Shown here: positions 47,210 through 57,036 of the stretch, piece after piece
Layout of the letters: each line of letters starts with the position of its first letter
Numbering within the stretch: the stretch's first letter is position 1
Source of the DNA: Corynebacterium kroppenstedtii DSM 44385
GTDB taxonomy: Bacteria > Actinomycetota > Actinomycetes > Mycobacteriales > Mycobacteriaceae
DNA: 64,000 nucleotides
Direction: 5' to 3'
Assembly: GCF_000023145.1 (NCBI RefSeq)
Contig: NC_012704.1
Span: 1,426,001 to 1,490,000, forward strand
Position numbers and translations under genes: made by a program
Notes under the pieces: model-generated
Told to the model about the DNA's origin: nothing
Seen by the model: the letters and a program-made list of their open reading frames with translations, nothing else
Databases searched by the model: none

Positions 47210-47241
47210 AAAAAAGCCCTTCTCGCGTGGTGCGAAAGGGC
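47210..47241 (-). terminator. attenuator terminator of ilvBNC
   Basis: The minus strand reads GCCCTTTCGC-ACCAC-GCGAGAAGGGC followed by TTTTTT, about 120 bases before the ilvB start. Its 5' arm (CGCCCTT) can instead pair with GAGGGCG at the end of the leader ORF, forming a competing antiterminator. This is the classic layout of a peptide-leader attenuator. Confidence 0.85.
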
Positions 47242-47262
47242 GGTGACGAGTAACCAGGAAAG

Positions 47263-47316
47263 CTAACGCCCTCTCGGTACTACAAGAATGATGGTGGTCA
47301 TCGTTGCGCTCGTCAT
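47263..47316 (-). CDS. ilvL: ilvB leader peptide
   Basis: A 17-codon ORF reading MTSATMTTIILVVPRGR, with the block Ile-Ile-Leu-Val-Val. Ribosome stalling at these codons when branched-chain aminoacyl-tRNAs are scarce would favour the antiterminator over the terminator at 47,210-47,241. The promoter at 47,324-47,352 puts the transcript start only a few bases before the ATG, so the leader is probably translated with little or no 5' untranslated sequence. A second ATG (47301) would give the shorter MTTIILVVPRGR. Confidence 0.82.
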   Translation of the reverse strand: MTSATMTTIILVVPRGR

Positions 47317-47323
47317 ACTTAGA

Positions 47324-47352
47324 ACTATAAGGGCACAGACACGTCAGACCAA
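47324..47352 (-). promoter_or_regulatory. promoter of the ilvBNC leader
   Basis: On the minus strand TTGGTC (47,347-47,352) and TATAGT (47,324-47,329) are separated by exactly 17 bases, a good sigma-A-type promoter. The -10 box ends seven bases before the leader ATG. Confidence 0.7.
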
Positions 47353-47506
47353 CTAGGACCGCGAGAAATCACCGGAATTGCCCGATAATGGCGCACTATC
47401 ACCCCCGAATGGTAAGGAACGCGCCCGAAAACGGGAGGACGGCGAGCCACACGAGACCGAACGTCCACTCCTCTACTATCTCCGTGCTGATAGTTAACTG
47501 AGAATA

Positions 47507-47536
47507 TTCACGGAGATCTGTGAAAAGATCATTCAC
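47507..47536. promoter_or_regulatory. three alternating half-sites upstream of mscCG
   Basis: TTCAC, GTGAA and TTCAC half-sites are spaced by eight and seven bases, ending 24 bases before the first possible mscCG start. They form two overlapping inverted repeats. The spacing does not fit the GlxR/CRP consensus (TGTGA-N6-TCACA), so any regulator is unknown. Confidence 0.25.
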
Positions 47537-47559
47537 ATCGTGGCCAACCGCACAATCTC

Positions 47560-49617
47560 GTGACTAAGTTTAAGTCTATGCCGTTCAAGTTCTATTTGAC
47601 TTCCATGTGGGAGTGGGTGGCCAACACCGGTCTATCCCTTGCCATCTTGATCTGTATCGCCATACTCATACCGCGCATCGGCCGACTCGTGGTCCGATGG
47701 GCGACGATCAAGATGAACGAGCACGAAGAACGGCGCGGAGAGATCGCCGACACCGAAGGCTACAAAGGCCGGCTAGCTATCCTCGGCGCACTGGTCTACA
47801 TCGCTGAGGCCATCGCCTTCTTCTTCGTCGCCATCCGGATCCTTAAAGATTTCGGATTCTCGACGACAGGCGCGGCCGTTCCCGCAACCGTTGTTTCTGC
47901 CGCGGTTGCGTTTGGTGCGCAGAAAATCATCGCCGACTTCCTCGCCGGATTCTTCATCATTACCGAGCGACAGTATGGCGTCGGCGACTGGGTCATCCTT
48001 CAAAATAAGGACGCCCCGGTCGAGGGAACAGTGACGGCTATTACCTTGCGGTCGACCACGGTGCGGACGATCAATGGCCAAGAGGCCGTGGTACCTAACT
48101 CGGTACCGCTGGTGGCTGTTAACGCTTCTTCCGGGTGGGCGAAGGCTCAGATCGATATCCCTGTTCCACTTACCGCAGGTGACAATACTGAGGACTTGAA
48201 CACGCTCTTCGACGGCTGCGTGAACCGCACTCTGGCTAAACCTGAGATCGCGCGCCTCGTGAGCGACGACGCCGATGCCGTGAGCATCCTGCCTGCGCTG
48301 GATCTGATTCCGCCGACATCGGCGGGCGTTCCGTGGAGCATCCAGTACCGCGTCCTTATCCGCGTCGAGCCGGGACAGCAGTGGACTGTTGAACGTGCTC
48401 TTCGGTCAGCTGTCATGGATGAGATGTGGGCATCGTATTCCCGGTCGACCATTGAGAGCTTGCCGGGACTCACTCGGTCTTCGGGAGAGTCGCACGATGC
48501 GCATGGTGATGGGCGTGACGACGGGCACCACGGTGGACGCAGTGGCGACGGTGCACACGCGTCGACAACTTCCGGCACAGACAAGGCGACCAGCGGCAAC
48601 GACACTCAGGCGTTGGATACAACACGACGGTGGGCTGCGACACTGCAACACGAAGAAGACGAATTCGAAGGCCGGCCAACGTCGTCGGATGCGCAAGGGG
48701 CTACTTCGTCAGAGACCATGTCTGGTGTCGGACCTAATGCCGGTGGCAATGGCAGTGGCACCGCCAGCGATTCGGAAACCGTCGTCTTCCCCTCGGCATC
48801 AGGCTCCGGATCAGGCTCAACGGCGGAAACGCGAGTCTTTTCAGCTGAGGACGACACGGCAGCTGCCGAAAGTGCTGCCCAGGCCTCCGATCATGGGGTT
48901 AACCCGACCGACCGGGGTACCAGCAGCGCCGATGCTTCAGACGCAACAACGTCGAAGACGGCAGAAGACACGCGTACGTCGCTAGAAAAAGAAGCGGAAG
49001 ATGCCCAGCAAAATGGTCTGTTCAGGAAGATTTCGTATGATCGAAGGATCCAACGCCTCTTCTCGATCGGCGGACGCTGCCGCGCGTCAACGACGGCCAT
49101 CGTGCTGGTTCTCATCACCTTGGTGATCCTTCAAGGGCTCACCTATGACGGTGGTGACCGTGGTTCTGGAGTCCTGGCCCCCTCGTCATTCCAATCGCAT
49201 TCCGACAAAAAGGAGTCGGACGACAAGTCGGAGAGCTCGGCTCCCACGACGCCGGAGTCAAATACTCATTCTGAGAATCCGACCACGGAGCGGGATAGCA
49301 ATAGCGAGAACGGCAGCAACACTCCAACGACAACGCCGAATCGCACACAGCCCACGACGACCGCCACGAATACGGAGAACAACCGGAACCAGCAGAATTC
49401 CACGAATGGAAACCAAAATTCCGGCAATAACGGGAATGCGGGATCCAATTCCAATGGGGACAACTCCGATAACGGAGGGGCCAACCAACAGGACACTGAC
49501 TCCAGCAACCGGGGCTCAGGGTCCGGCAACTCCAACAGTGGGAATGACAACTCCGGCCAGATGAATCTGAGCCACGGTCAAGGTGACAACAACACAGCAT
49601 CTACAATGGCCCCATGA
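47560..49617 (+). CDS. mscCG: mechanosensitive channel MscCG (MscS family), putative glutamate exporter
   Basis: A 685-residue MscS-type channel. Membrane segments are near residues 20-40 and 70-92, with the pore segment near 105-130 (VVSAAVAFGAQKIIADFLAG), followed by the cytosolic beta/alpha cage (about 135-310). A Ser/Gly/Asp-rich linker then leads to a fourth membrane segment near 505-525 (STTAIVLVLITLVILQGL) and a long Asn/Ser/Thr-rich outer tail. That fourth segment is the hallmark of C. glutamicum MscCG, which releases glutamate under membrane tension, and the position between ilvB and ilvD is the same. The start may be GTG 47560 or ATG 47578; neither has a clear ribosome site. The last codons overlap the next gene (ATGA). 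Confidence 0.85.
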   Translation: MTKFKSMPFKFYLTSMWEWVANTGLSLAILICIAILIPRIGRLVVRWATIKMNEHEERRGEIADTEGYKGRLAILGALVYIAEAIAFFFVAIRILKDFGFSTTGAAVPATVVSAAVAFGAQKIIADFLAGFFIITERQYGVGDWVILQNKDAPVEGTVTAITLRSTTVRTINGQEAVVPNSVPLVAVNASSGWAKAQIDIPVPLTAGDNTEDLNTLFDGCVNRTLAKPEIARLVSDDADAVSILPALDLIPPTSAGVPWSIQYRVLIRVEPGQQWTVERALRSAVMDEMWASYSRSTIESLPGLTRSSGESHDAHGDGRDDGHHGGRSGDGAHASTTSGTDKATSGNDTQALDTTRRWAATLQHEEDEFEGRPTSSDAQGATSSETMSGVGPNAGGNGSGTASDSETVVFPSASGSGSGSTAETRVFSAEDDTAAAESAAQASDHGVNPTDRGTSSADASDATTSKTAEDTRTSLEKEAEDAQQNGLFRKISYDRRIQRLFSIGGRCRASTTAIVLVLITLVILQGLTYDGGDRGSGVLAPSSFQSHSDKKESDDKSESSAPTTPESNTHSENPTTERDSNSENGSNTPTTTPNRTQPTTTATNTENNRNQQNSTNGNQNSGNNGNAGSNSNGDNSDNGGANQQDTDSSNRGSGSGNSNSGNDNSGQMNLSHGQGDNNTASTMAP

Positions 49618-50402
49618 GTTCGACTCCGTCCGGCGAGCACACCCCAGGCTCTCACCCACGCCCACACCACGCACGACCAAGTCAGGGTGCGGGCCGACAG
49701 GCATCTCGCCCTGCGGCATCCTCACCCCGCACACAGAAAGAAAAGATCAGGACAACGACGACAATCCGTCCCGACAGAATGAACCTCATCGGGGCGATCG
49801 TCATGTTCCTGATCTTCCTCATTTTCGTAGGCTATAAACCCGCCTACCTTTTCTGGGTGCTAAACTTTCCTATCCTCTTCGCCGTGTGGGTTCTCCGTGC
49901 TCGTACTGAGATCTCACCGACGGGTATTACCGCACGGTATCTTTTCCGTTCCAGCCGAACACTATCCTGGGATGACTTCTCCGGTATCCAGTTCAGCCGT
50001 GGTGGGCGAGCCTATGCCGTGCCGAATGGGCCGGATCGAGGGACGAGTGATCAGGCTGCGGAGCACGGACGCACCAGCCGACCCAGGCAAAAGCGCAATA
50101 CCATCGCATTACCCGGAGTGACGTTTAATAACCTTCCGAAACTTGCCAAGGCCTCCGGCGGACTCATCCCTGACCCTGTTACGCCGGGGCGAAACCGCGA
50201 TGATGACGAGTTGACCATCGTCAATCGCGACGGGTACGCCGTCGTTAAAACCCGCGAGGAGGCGACGAGGGAGCACAATGCCAAACTCATCGCCGCCGAG
50301 ATGGAACGACGACGCGCAGCCCAGCACTCCACATCCGACGAAACCTCGGAGACAAGCCACCGCGACCAGTCAGACACACCGGAAAAACCTGACCAGGATT
50401 AG
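49614..50402 (+). CDS. PH-domain-like membrane protein
   Basis: A 262-residue protein with a basic, disordered N-terminus (1-55), two membrane segments near residues 58-75 and 78-94, and a small bacterial PH-like domain (about 95-150; [26 protein letters not shown]). The pattern and position beside mscCG match a conserved corynebacterial protein of unknown function. An unusual charged insert follows the PH core, and the C-terminus is rich in Glu, Arg and Ser. It starts at the ATG overlapping the mscCG stop, so the two are co-translated. Confidence 0.75.
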   Translation: MSSTPSGEHTPGSHPRPHHARPSQGAGRQASRPAASSPRTQKEKIRTTTTIRPDRMNLIGAIVMFLIFLIFVGYKPAYLFWVLNFPILFAVWVLRARTEISPTGITARYLFRSSRTLSWDDFSGIQFSRGGRAYAVPNGPDRGTSDQAAEHGRTSRPRQKRNTIALPGVTFNNLPKLAKASGGLIPDPVTPGRNRDDDELTIVNRDGYAVVKTREEATREHNAKLIAAEMERRRAAQHSTSDETSETSHRDQSDTPEKPDQD

Positions 50403-50452
50403 CAGCGGCGCCCGACCATTCCAGAAATCACACTGTTGAGGAGCCAACCCCC

Positions 50453-52303
50453 ATGATCCCCCTACGATCGTCGGTCACTACCCAAGGCCGCAACGCCGCT
50501 GGAGCTCGCGCGCTATGGCGAGCCGCCGGCTTAAAAGATGGTGACTTTAACAAGCCCATCATCGCCATCGCGAACTCCTACACGCAGTTCGTTCCCGGCC
50601 ACGTGCATCTCAAGGACGTCGGGGACATTGTCGCTGGTGCCATCCGTGAAGCCGGCGGCGTTCCGCGAGAGTTCAACACTATTGCCGTCGATGATGGAAT
50701 CGCCATGGGCCATGGTGGAATGCTCTACTCACTCCCGTCCCGCGAAATCATCTCCGATTCCGTCGAATATATGGTCAATGCGCACGCCGCGGACGCGATT
50801 GTCTGCATTTCCAACTGTGACAAGATCACGCCGGGAATGCTCAATGCGGCCATGCGGCTCAACATTCCCGCCATCTTCGTGTCCGGTGGCCCCATGGAGG
50901 CGGGGAAAGCCGTCGTCGTCGATGGGGTTGCGCATACTCCGACGGACCTCATTACAGCGATTTCGGCGTCGGCAAACGATAGTGTCGACGACCGCGGGCT
51001 CTCTATCGTCGAGAATTCGGCATGCCCGACTTGTGGCTCGTGTTCAGGAATGTTCACCGCGAACTCTATGAATAGTTTGACGGAGGCGCTCGGGCTGTCA
51101 CTCCCCGGTAACGGCTCCACGCTGGCCACCCACGCAGCCCGACGCGCACTCTTTGAGAACGCGGGCCGGACGATCGTGGACATGTGCCAGCGTTATTACA
51201 ACCACGATGACGATAGTGTCCTCCCCCGCAACGTCGCGAATAAGCATGCTTTTGATAACGCCATGACCCTTGATATGGCCATGGGTGGATCGACGAACAC
51301 TGTTCTGCACATTCTTGCTGCAGCGCAAGAGGGCGACATCGATTTTGATCTGGCCGATATCGATCGCCTGTCCAGGGAAGTTCCTTGTCTCTCTAAGGTC
51401 GCGCCGAACTCCAATTACCACATGGAAGACGTCCATCGTGCGGGCGGGATTCCCGCGATCCTCGGTGAGCTCAATCGCGCGGGTCTACTTCACGACGATG
51501 TCCACGCGGTTCATGCGCAATCTCTGTCGGACTGGTTAGCGACCTGGGATATCCGTACAGATAACCCGACACAGATTGCGTTGGATTTGTTCCACGCTGC
51601 CCCTGGTGGCGTGCGAACAACGGTCCCCTTCTCGACGGATAATAAGTGGGACGAGCTTGACACGGACTCCGAAAACGGGTGCATCCGCGACGTTGATCAC
51701 GCGTACACCGCTGATGGCGGGCTGGTTATTTTGCGCGGGAACCTCGCTGAGGATGGAGCCGTCATTAAGGCTGCCGGAATTGATGAGTCGCTGTGGCACT
51801 TCTCTGGGCCTGCTCACGTGTTGGAATCCCAAGAGGATGCCGTTAACGCCATTTTGAACAAGCAGATCAAGCCGGGCGAGGTCGTCGTCATTCGGTATGA
51901 GGGTCCCGCCGGTGGCCCGGGGATGCAAGAAATGCTGCACCCCACTGCGTTCTTGAAGGGCGCTGGCCTGGGAACTCAGTGCGCGCTGATCACGGATGGG
52001 CGTTTCTCTGGCGGCTCGTCGGGAATTTCCGTTGGGCACATTTCACCCGAGGCGGCACATGGTGGGCTGATTGGTCTTATTCACGACGGTGACACCGTTA
52101 CTATCGACGTCCACAAGCGCCAGCTCACTCTTGACGTACCTGAGGATGTGTTGGCGGAGCGTCGGGAGAAGATGAATGTCTCTGAGCACCCGTGGCGCCC
52201 GCTGAACCGTCAGCGTCGGGTGAGCAAGGCGCTCCAGGCGTACGCATCGATGGCTACCAGCGCTGATACTGGTGCGGTTCGGAAAGTCAACGACCGGCGG
52301 TAG
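50453..52303 (+). CDS. ilvD: dihydroxy-acid dehydratase
   Basis: IlvD dehydrates dihydroxy acids to the 2-keto acids of valine and isoleucine synthesis, with a Fe-S cluster. Cluster cysteines are in [11 protein letters not shown] near residue 123 and [20 protein letters not shown] near residue 190. [15 protein letters not shown] near residue 281 and the C-terminal [20 protein letters not shown] are also family motifs. Length (616 aa) is the long form. ATG 50453 follows GAGGAG. It lies 50 bases after the PH-like gene, so it may be transcribed from the mscCG promoter as well. Confidence 0.96.
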   Translation: MIPLRSSVTTQGRNAAGARALWRAAGLKDGDFNKPIIAIANSYTQFVPGHVHLKDVGDIVAGAIREAGGVPREFNTIAVDDGIAMGHGGMLYSLPSREIISDSVEYMVNAHAADAIVCISNCDKITPGMLNAAMRLNIPAIFVSGGPMEAGKAVVVDGVAHTPTDLITAISASANDSVDDRGLSIVENSACPTCGSCSGMFTANSMNSLTEALGLSLPGNGSTLATHAARRALFENAGRTIVDMCQRYYNHDDDSVLPRNVANKHAFDNAMTLDMAMGGSTNTVLHILAAAQEGDIDFDLADIDRLSREVPCLSKVAPNSNYHMEDVHRAGGIPAILGELNRAGLLHDDVHAVHAQSLSDWLATWDIRTDNPTQIALDLFHAAPGGVRTTVPFSTDNKWDELDTDSENGCIRDVDHAYTADGGLVILRGNLAEDGAVIKAAGIDESLWHFSGPAHVLESQEDAVNAILNKQIKPGEVVVIRYEGPAGGPGMQEMLHPTAFLKGAGLGTQCALITDGRFSGGSSGISVGHISPEAAHGGLIGLIHDGDTVTIDVHKRQLTLDVPEDVLAERREKMNVSEHPWRPLNRQRRVSKALQAYASMATSADTGAVRKVNDRR

Positions 52304-52396
52304 TTACCGGTTTCGGTTCGCTCTTGCGCAGAACCTCCACGGTCCCTCCGGGCTCAACCGCCAGGGTTGAACGCGTGAGGAGCCGACTTATTTGGG

Positions 52397-54043
52397 TTAG
52401 TTGAATGGGTTTGACTGGGCGACGACGACCCACACCGCTGCTCCCGCGAGCAACCCAATGATCGTGCTGAACCAACCGCTCCCTAGCGGGCGTCGGGCCC
52501 AACCGCGAGTGGCGTCCACTCCCCACTTTCCGGGACCGCTAAACGCTACGCCTATGGATAGCGCGGTGAGCAACAACCACACCTGTACGTGCGGAGCCAA
52601 ATTGAACGGTGAGAATGCGCCCGGCTGAAGGTCAATCGAGTACATCGCCATAAAGCTCGATACCGCAACCGCCATGCAGGCACCGAGCGGGGCAAACACG
52701 CCCAACACGAGGAACGCCCCGGCGGCAGTTTCGATGATGGGCACAGCCCAGGCGAGTAGCTCATTTCCCTTCATAAAGTAGAAGTCATTGTGCAGACCAT
52801 CGACGCCAGAGCTGCCTCCTAGCTCGAAGAGAGTTCGGACACCGTAGAACAGCAGCATCGCGCCCAGAGCCAGGCGAATGAGGAAGAGCCCGAAGTCGGT
52901 GGTTCCGCGACGTGGGTCCTCATCCTCATAGATCTCATCATCGACGTCGACGTCACCAGTGCTATCAATGGGGCGGTCGTCCTCCCCCCGTGGGACAGCG
53001 TCATCCCCGTATTCACCAGCGGCACCGTCACTCGCCATCACGCCGGCAGCCGCCCTGTCATTCTGGCAATCGTCGGCATAGTGGACCCTATCGACGTGGT
53101 CGCGGTCATAAGCACCTGACGTCGGCATATCGACGCGTGTCTCGTTGATCTGCTCATCAGATCGATCGACGTATGTGTCGTGAGTCCCGTAGCGTGGCGT
53201 GGGTTCCGACGATGCACGCCTATCGGCCGAAACCGAGGTCCGGCTTGCCGATGCAGGTTCTTCCTCATCCATGGTGGCCATGTCTAAATCTGACACAGGA
53301 GCGTTAGCGAAGACGGCATCCTCGTCCGACGTTGACTGCGCACCTGGGATGTCCTCAGGCTGATCAAATAATGGGTCGTGGTTTTCCGGTTCCTGAGGCT
53401 GCTCACGAGGCGTAATCACCTGTGGTGCAGCCCGCCCCGTCAAGGAATAAATGTCACGCCGACCCTGCGGGCGCTGCTCAACCACCGTGAGTTCGTCAGC
53501 TGCAAAATCTTCATCAGGTCGCGCTTCAGGTTGTGCATCACCACTAGAGACGTGGTGAGGCACGTCATGGGTCGCGTCGCGCTCAGATTCACTGGCCCCG
53601 CGATCACCTACGTGATCGGCCCTGGGATCATCATGGCCCGAACGATCCTCTGACGCTGCAGAGCTAGCAGAGCTAGCCGAACTAGCGGGCTTGACCGGCC
53701 GTGATCCGGCAACCGTCGGAATGTCGTCTAAATCATCCATTGCGTGAAGATCGTCTAAATCGCGCGAGCCACTTGCGTCGGAGGCCCCGCGTGACTTCTT
53801 ATCCCAGGGATCCAGCCCACGATGGTCTATCGCACCATAAGACAATGACGGTCCGGACTTTTCCTTCACCTCGTGGGACTGCCCTTCTGCCGATGCGTTC
53901 CCTCGCACGGCATCGGCGTTATTCCCCGTCGATGTGGACGTATCCGATGTAGGCGCATCGATCTCGTCGCGGGATTCGCGGGCGGGAATAGAGGTATCAG
54001 CTGTGGGGTCATTAGGTTTATTGCGGGACTTTCTTCCGAACAT
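52397..54043 (-). CDS. DoxX-family membrane protein with long acidic N-terminal region
   Basis: A 548-residue protein. The C-terminal 150 residues form a four-segment DoxX domain (FLIRLALGAMLLFYGVRTLF; ELLAWAVPIIETAAGAFLVL). The first 370 residues are polar, rich in Asp, Glu, Ser and Arg, with no obvious fold. DoxX proteins in actinobacteria are linked to redox stress at the membrane; the function of the long tail is unknown. ATG 54043 follows GTGGGGG; the frame is open ten codons further. It is convergent with ilvD. Confidence 0.75.
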   Translation of the reverse strand: MFGRKSRNKPNDPTADTSIPARESRDEIDAPTSDTSTSTGNNADAVRGNASAEGQSHEVKEKSGPSLSYGAIDHRGLDPWDKKSRGASDASGSRDLDDLHAMDDLDDIPTVAGSRPVKPASSASSASSAASEDRSGHDDPRADHVGDRGASESERDATHDVPHHVSSGDAQPEARPDEDFAADELTVVEQRPQGRRDIYSLTGRAAPQVITPREQPQEPENHDPLFDQPEDIPGAQSTSDEDAVFANAPVSDLDMATMDEEEPASASRTSVSADRRASSEPTPRYGTHDTYVDRSDEQINETRVDMPTSGAYDRDHVDRVHYADDCQNDRAAAGVMASDGAAGEYGDDAVPRGEDDRPIDSTGDVDVDDEIYEDEDPRRGTTDFGLFLIRLALGAMLLFYGVRTLFELGGSSGVDGLHNDFYFMKGNELLAWAVPIIETAAGAFLVLGVFAPLGACMAVAVSSFMAMYSIDLQPGAFSPFNLAPHVQVWLLLTALSIGVAFSGPGKWGVDATRGWARRPLGSGWFSTIIGLLAGAAVWVVVAQSNPFN

Positions 54044-54154
54044 AACCCCCACTTTAAAGGTGAACAGTGACACAACGCAGATAATTTACGTGGTGTGTCG
54101 ACTAATATCCTCGCGACCAGGGATAATGGGACTCACAAGAGTCCCCGTTGTCAC

Positions 54155-55555
54155 CTAATCCGACGTCGACGCTGGCACACTTTCCGAACGCCCACCGGAG
54201 TTATCACTCGATTCACTGCCGGAGACCGCACCATGCGTTTCAGCCTCAGAGACGGATGAATCGCCCTGTGCAGATGATCCCCCATCACCCGACGGTTTTT
54301 CATCCGAAGAGGCGTCGTGTGAGTCATCATCTGACTCCTCATCGAGCTCTTTCCTGACCGCTTCCCGCAGCTCGGCATTTTCAATATTTGACGCCCTGAC
54401 AAGGTGGCGTAGTTGCCGACGCTGCTTTGACGTAAAGCGCTTCTTCGGATTGTCACGTCGCTCGACTAATTCGCTAATTCGATCACGACGTTCGGCCTCG
54501 TCCTCGATGCGGGAATGTCCGCGGAACCAGGCAATCAACAACACGATAATCAGGAAAACACCCAAATAGCCTAAGGCCGGATATACCGTCGCAATTAGGG
54601 ACTTGAACCCCAGGAAGCTCAAAACAAAGCCCGCCAATGTCGCAGTGATGAAAATAATGCGGAATTTATCGGGACGCTTGGCCGATAGCCGTCGACCTAA
54701 TGAGTAAAACATTCCGATGGCGGTATTAAAGATCATGCCGTAAATAACCACAGCCATGACCCAACCAAGGCCGCCGTTGATGTTATTCACCAGGGAAAGC
54801 ATGGGTAATGCGTCATCTTTAACAGTTGCCGTGGAGCACAATAAAGCAACTGCGGAAATGGTGAGCAAAATCCCGAAGGTAAGGCCACCGAAGAAGCCTC
54901 CCCAGCCCGCCTCACGCGGGTACAGGTGTGAACCGCCAATAACAATGGCCATGGAGACCGAAAGAATTAATGACAGGCCCACATAGTTCAGACTCGACAA
55001 TGCGAAGTTCGGGAAGCTATTGGGGATTGATGAGGCTACCTCACTGAGATGACCCCATGAATCGCTGCGATCAACGAAGGAATAGATCGATGCAGCCACA
55101 ACGAAAACGATGATAAATGGTGTAATGCCACCAATGACGGCTGAAACTTTATCAACGTCCAACATGCCGGCCGCTAAAACGAGCACCAGCATGATGACCG
55201 AACCGACCCACACTGGCCACCCCAGCTGCTGTTTAAGGTTCTCCCCCGCACCTGCGAACATCACGAAACCAATACAAAATAGGGTGGCAATAATAGCGAG
55301 ATCGAGAAATTTCGATACCCAGGTAGGCAATGAGCCGGACAATACTTCATTGTGCTCATCAGCCATGTAATAGCTGCCCAGTTGGAGCACTGTGTACCCC
55401 GTTGCCGCCATAATGACCGCGGCAAGAATCGCACCCAGAATTCCCCACGTTCCGTAGGACACGAAATATTGTTGGATCTCCTGGCCCGACGCGAAACCTG
55501 CACCAACAATTAATCCAACAAAGGACAACGCAATACTTATTGTGCGTTTAACCAC
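54155..55555 (-). CDS. YkvI-family membrane transporter, copy 2
   Basis: A 466-residue polytopic protein with about ten segments and the family signature FVGLIVGAGFASGQEIQQYF at the start. A cytoplasmic tail follows segment ten and contains RFTSKQRRQLRHLVRASN, a motif shared with copies 3 and 4. The last 60 residues are acidic and Ser-rich. GTG 55555 is the start. Copy 3 lies 56 bases upstream on the same strand, so the two form a tandem pair. Confidence 0.8.
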   Translation of the reverse strand: MVKRTISIALSFVGLIVGAGFASGQEIQQYFVSYGTWGILGAILAAVIMAATGYTVLQLGSYYMADEHNEVLSGSLPTWVSKFLDLAIIATLFCIGFVMFAGAGENLKQQLGWPVWVGSVIMLVLVLAAGMLDVDKVSAVIGGITPFIIVFVVAASIYSFVDRSDSWGHLSEVASSIPNSFPNFALSSLNYVGLSLILSVSMAIVIGGSHLYPREAGWGGFFGGLTFGILLTISAVALLCSTATVKDDALPMLSLVNNINGGLGWVMAVVIYGMIFNTAIGMFYSLGRRLSAKRPDKFRIIFITATLAGFVLSFLGFKSLIATVYPALGYLGVFLIIVLLIAWFRGHSRIEDEAERRDRISELVERRDNPKKRFTSKQRRQLRHLVRASNIENAELREAVRKELDEESDDDSHDASSDEKPSGDGGSSAQGDSSVSEAETHGAVSGSESSDNSGGRSESVPASTSD

Positions 55556-55611
55556 TGATCTAACTTTCTATCTATTCCGAATTTAACGATCGATTGCTAT
55601 TCCCGGGGTCA

Positions 55612-56952
55612 TTACTTCACCGGGGTGCTTGACACCGTGGAACTTGAGCCAGTGTCTCCCCCGGCGCTGTCTTTAGCATCTGCATCCGGCTCATCGATCT
55701 CTTCGGGTTCAGGAGCCTCATCAGTCTTGGTATCACTCGTCACGTCGTCGCGGATAAGTTTCCGGAGTTCGTCATCATCCAGGTTCGAGTCCCCGATCAG
55801 GTGCCGGAGCCGACGAGCCTGCTTCGACGTAAACCGCACATTCGGATCGAGCTTGCGCTCGGCAAGTTCACGCGCTTCTTGGCGACGGCCACCTTCGTCG
55901 TGCATCGCAGTCCGTCCCCGGAACCAGGCAATGAACAGCAACGCGATCAATACGAACCCGACGTACCCCATGATCGGGTACACGCTGGACAGCAACGTTT
56001 TGAATCCGAAGAAGCTGACGGCAAAGCCAATCACGGTGACGACCGTAAAGACAATCCGGAATTTCTCCGGGTGATGTGCAGTCAGGCGACGACCCAAGGA
56101 ATAGAACAGGCCCAGGCAGGTGTTAAAGATCATCCCGTAAATGATCAAGGACATGACCACGCCTAAGGCTGGGTGAATGTCGTCGACCAGCGTCAGCATG
56201 GGCAGATCGGACCCCTGAACGGTTTTGATCTTCAGGAAGAGCGACAGGGTGCTGATGATGAGCAGCACACCGAACGTGATGCCTCCCACGAGCCCACCGA
56301 GGCCGGCTTCGCGTGGGTAGAGATGAGAGCCACCAATAACGATGGCCATCGCCACGTTAACCATGAGGACAAGTCCCGCGTAGTTCAGGGCGCTGATCCA
56401 CCAGTTCGGAAGGTTGGTATCGACGTTCTGGGTGAGCGGTTCGAGGCTCGACAAGCTTCCGTCGGTGTGGGTATATGCCCATATTGCCGCACCAACAAGG
56501 GCAACCACGATGAACGGCGTGATGGCTCCGATCACTGTGCTGACGCGATCGGCATCAAGCATCCCCGCAGCCAACACGAGAACCAGCAGAATCGCCGACC
56601 CCACCCACGATGGAATTCCGAACTGCTGGTTGAGGTTGGATCCGCCCCCGGCCAGCATGACGAAGCCCACGGAAAACAGTGTGAAGACAATGCCGATATC
56701 CAGGATCCACGAGACCGTTTTCGTGCCTATGGTCCGTAATACTCCGGCGTGTTCATCAGCTTGGAAATAGCTTCCCAGCTGCAACACGATCATTCCAGCA
56801 GCGGACATCAAGACCGCTACGATAACGGCCCCCCAAATCCCCATTTTCCCGAAGGCCACGAAATACTGGAGTACTTCCTGACCAGATGAAAAGCCGGCGC
56901 CGACGATAAGGCCGACAACCGACATAGCAACAGCAATTGTTCTTTTGAACAT
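55612..56952 (-). CDS. YkvI-family membrane transporter, copy 3
   Basis: A 446-residue member with the signature FVGLIVGAGFSSGQEVLQYF and the tail motif RFTSKQARRLRHLIGDSN near residue 390, followed by an acidic end. The membrane part is closely similar to copy 2 (for example the shared MAIVIGGSHLYPREAG), which supports duplication in place. ATG 56952 follows GAGGA. It lies downstream of gatB on the same strand with an 84-base gap. Confidence 0.8.
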   Translation of the reverse strand: MFKRTIAVAMSVVGLIVGAGFSSGQEVLQYFVAFGKMGIWGAVIVAVLMSAAGMIVLQLGSYFQADEHAGVLRTIGTKTVSWILDIGIVFTLFSVGFVMLAGGGSNLNQQFGIPSWVGSAILLVLVLAAGMLDADRVSTVIGAITPFIVVALVGAAIWAYTHTDGSLSSLEPLTQNVDTNLPNWWISALNYAGLVLMVNVAMAIVIGGSHLYPREAGLGGLVGGITFGVLLIISTLSLFLKIKTVQGSDLPMLTLVDDIHPALGVVMSLIIYGMIFNTCLGLFYSLGRRLTAHHPEKFRIVFTVVTVIGFAVSFFGFKTLLSSVYPIMGYVGFVLIALLFIAWFRGRTAMHDEGGRRQEARELAERKLDPNVRFTSKQARRLRHLIGDSNLDDDELRKLIRDDVTSDTKTDEAPEPEEIDEPDADAKDSAGGDTGSSSTVSSTPVK

Positions 56953-57036
56953 CGAATCCTCAAGAAAGGGTTGATTAGCTTTCTATTGAGGAATCATACC
57001 GGCCGAGGCACCGCAACTAATAGTTAGCGCAACGCC

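Noticed and set aside
48900..49600. Repetitive Ser/Asn/Thr coding in the mscCG tail, at first sight repeat-like DNA
   Set aside because: It is in frame with the channel and continues its C-terminal extension; no regular unit or spacers, so no CRISPR or satellite.
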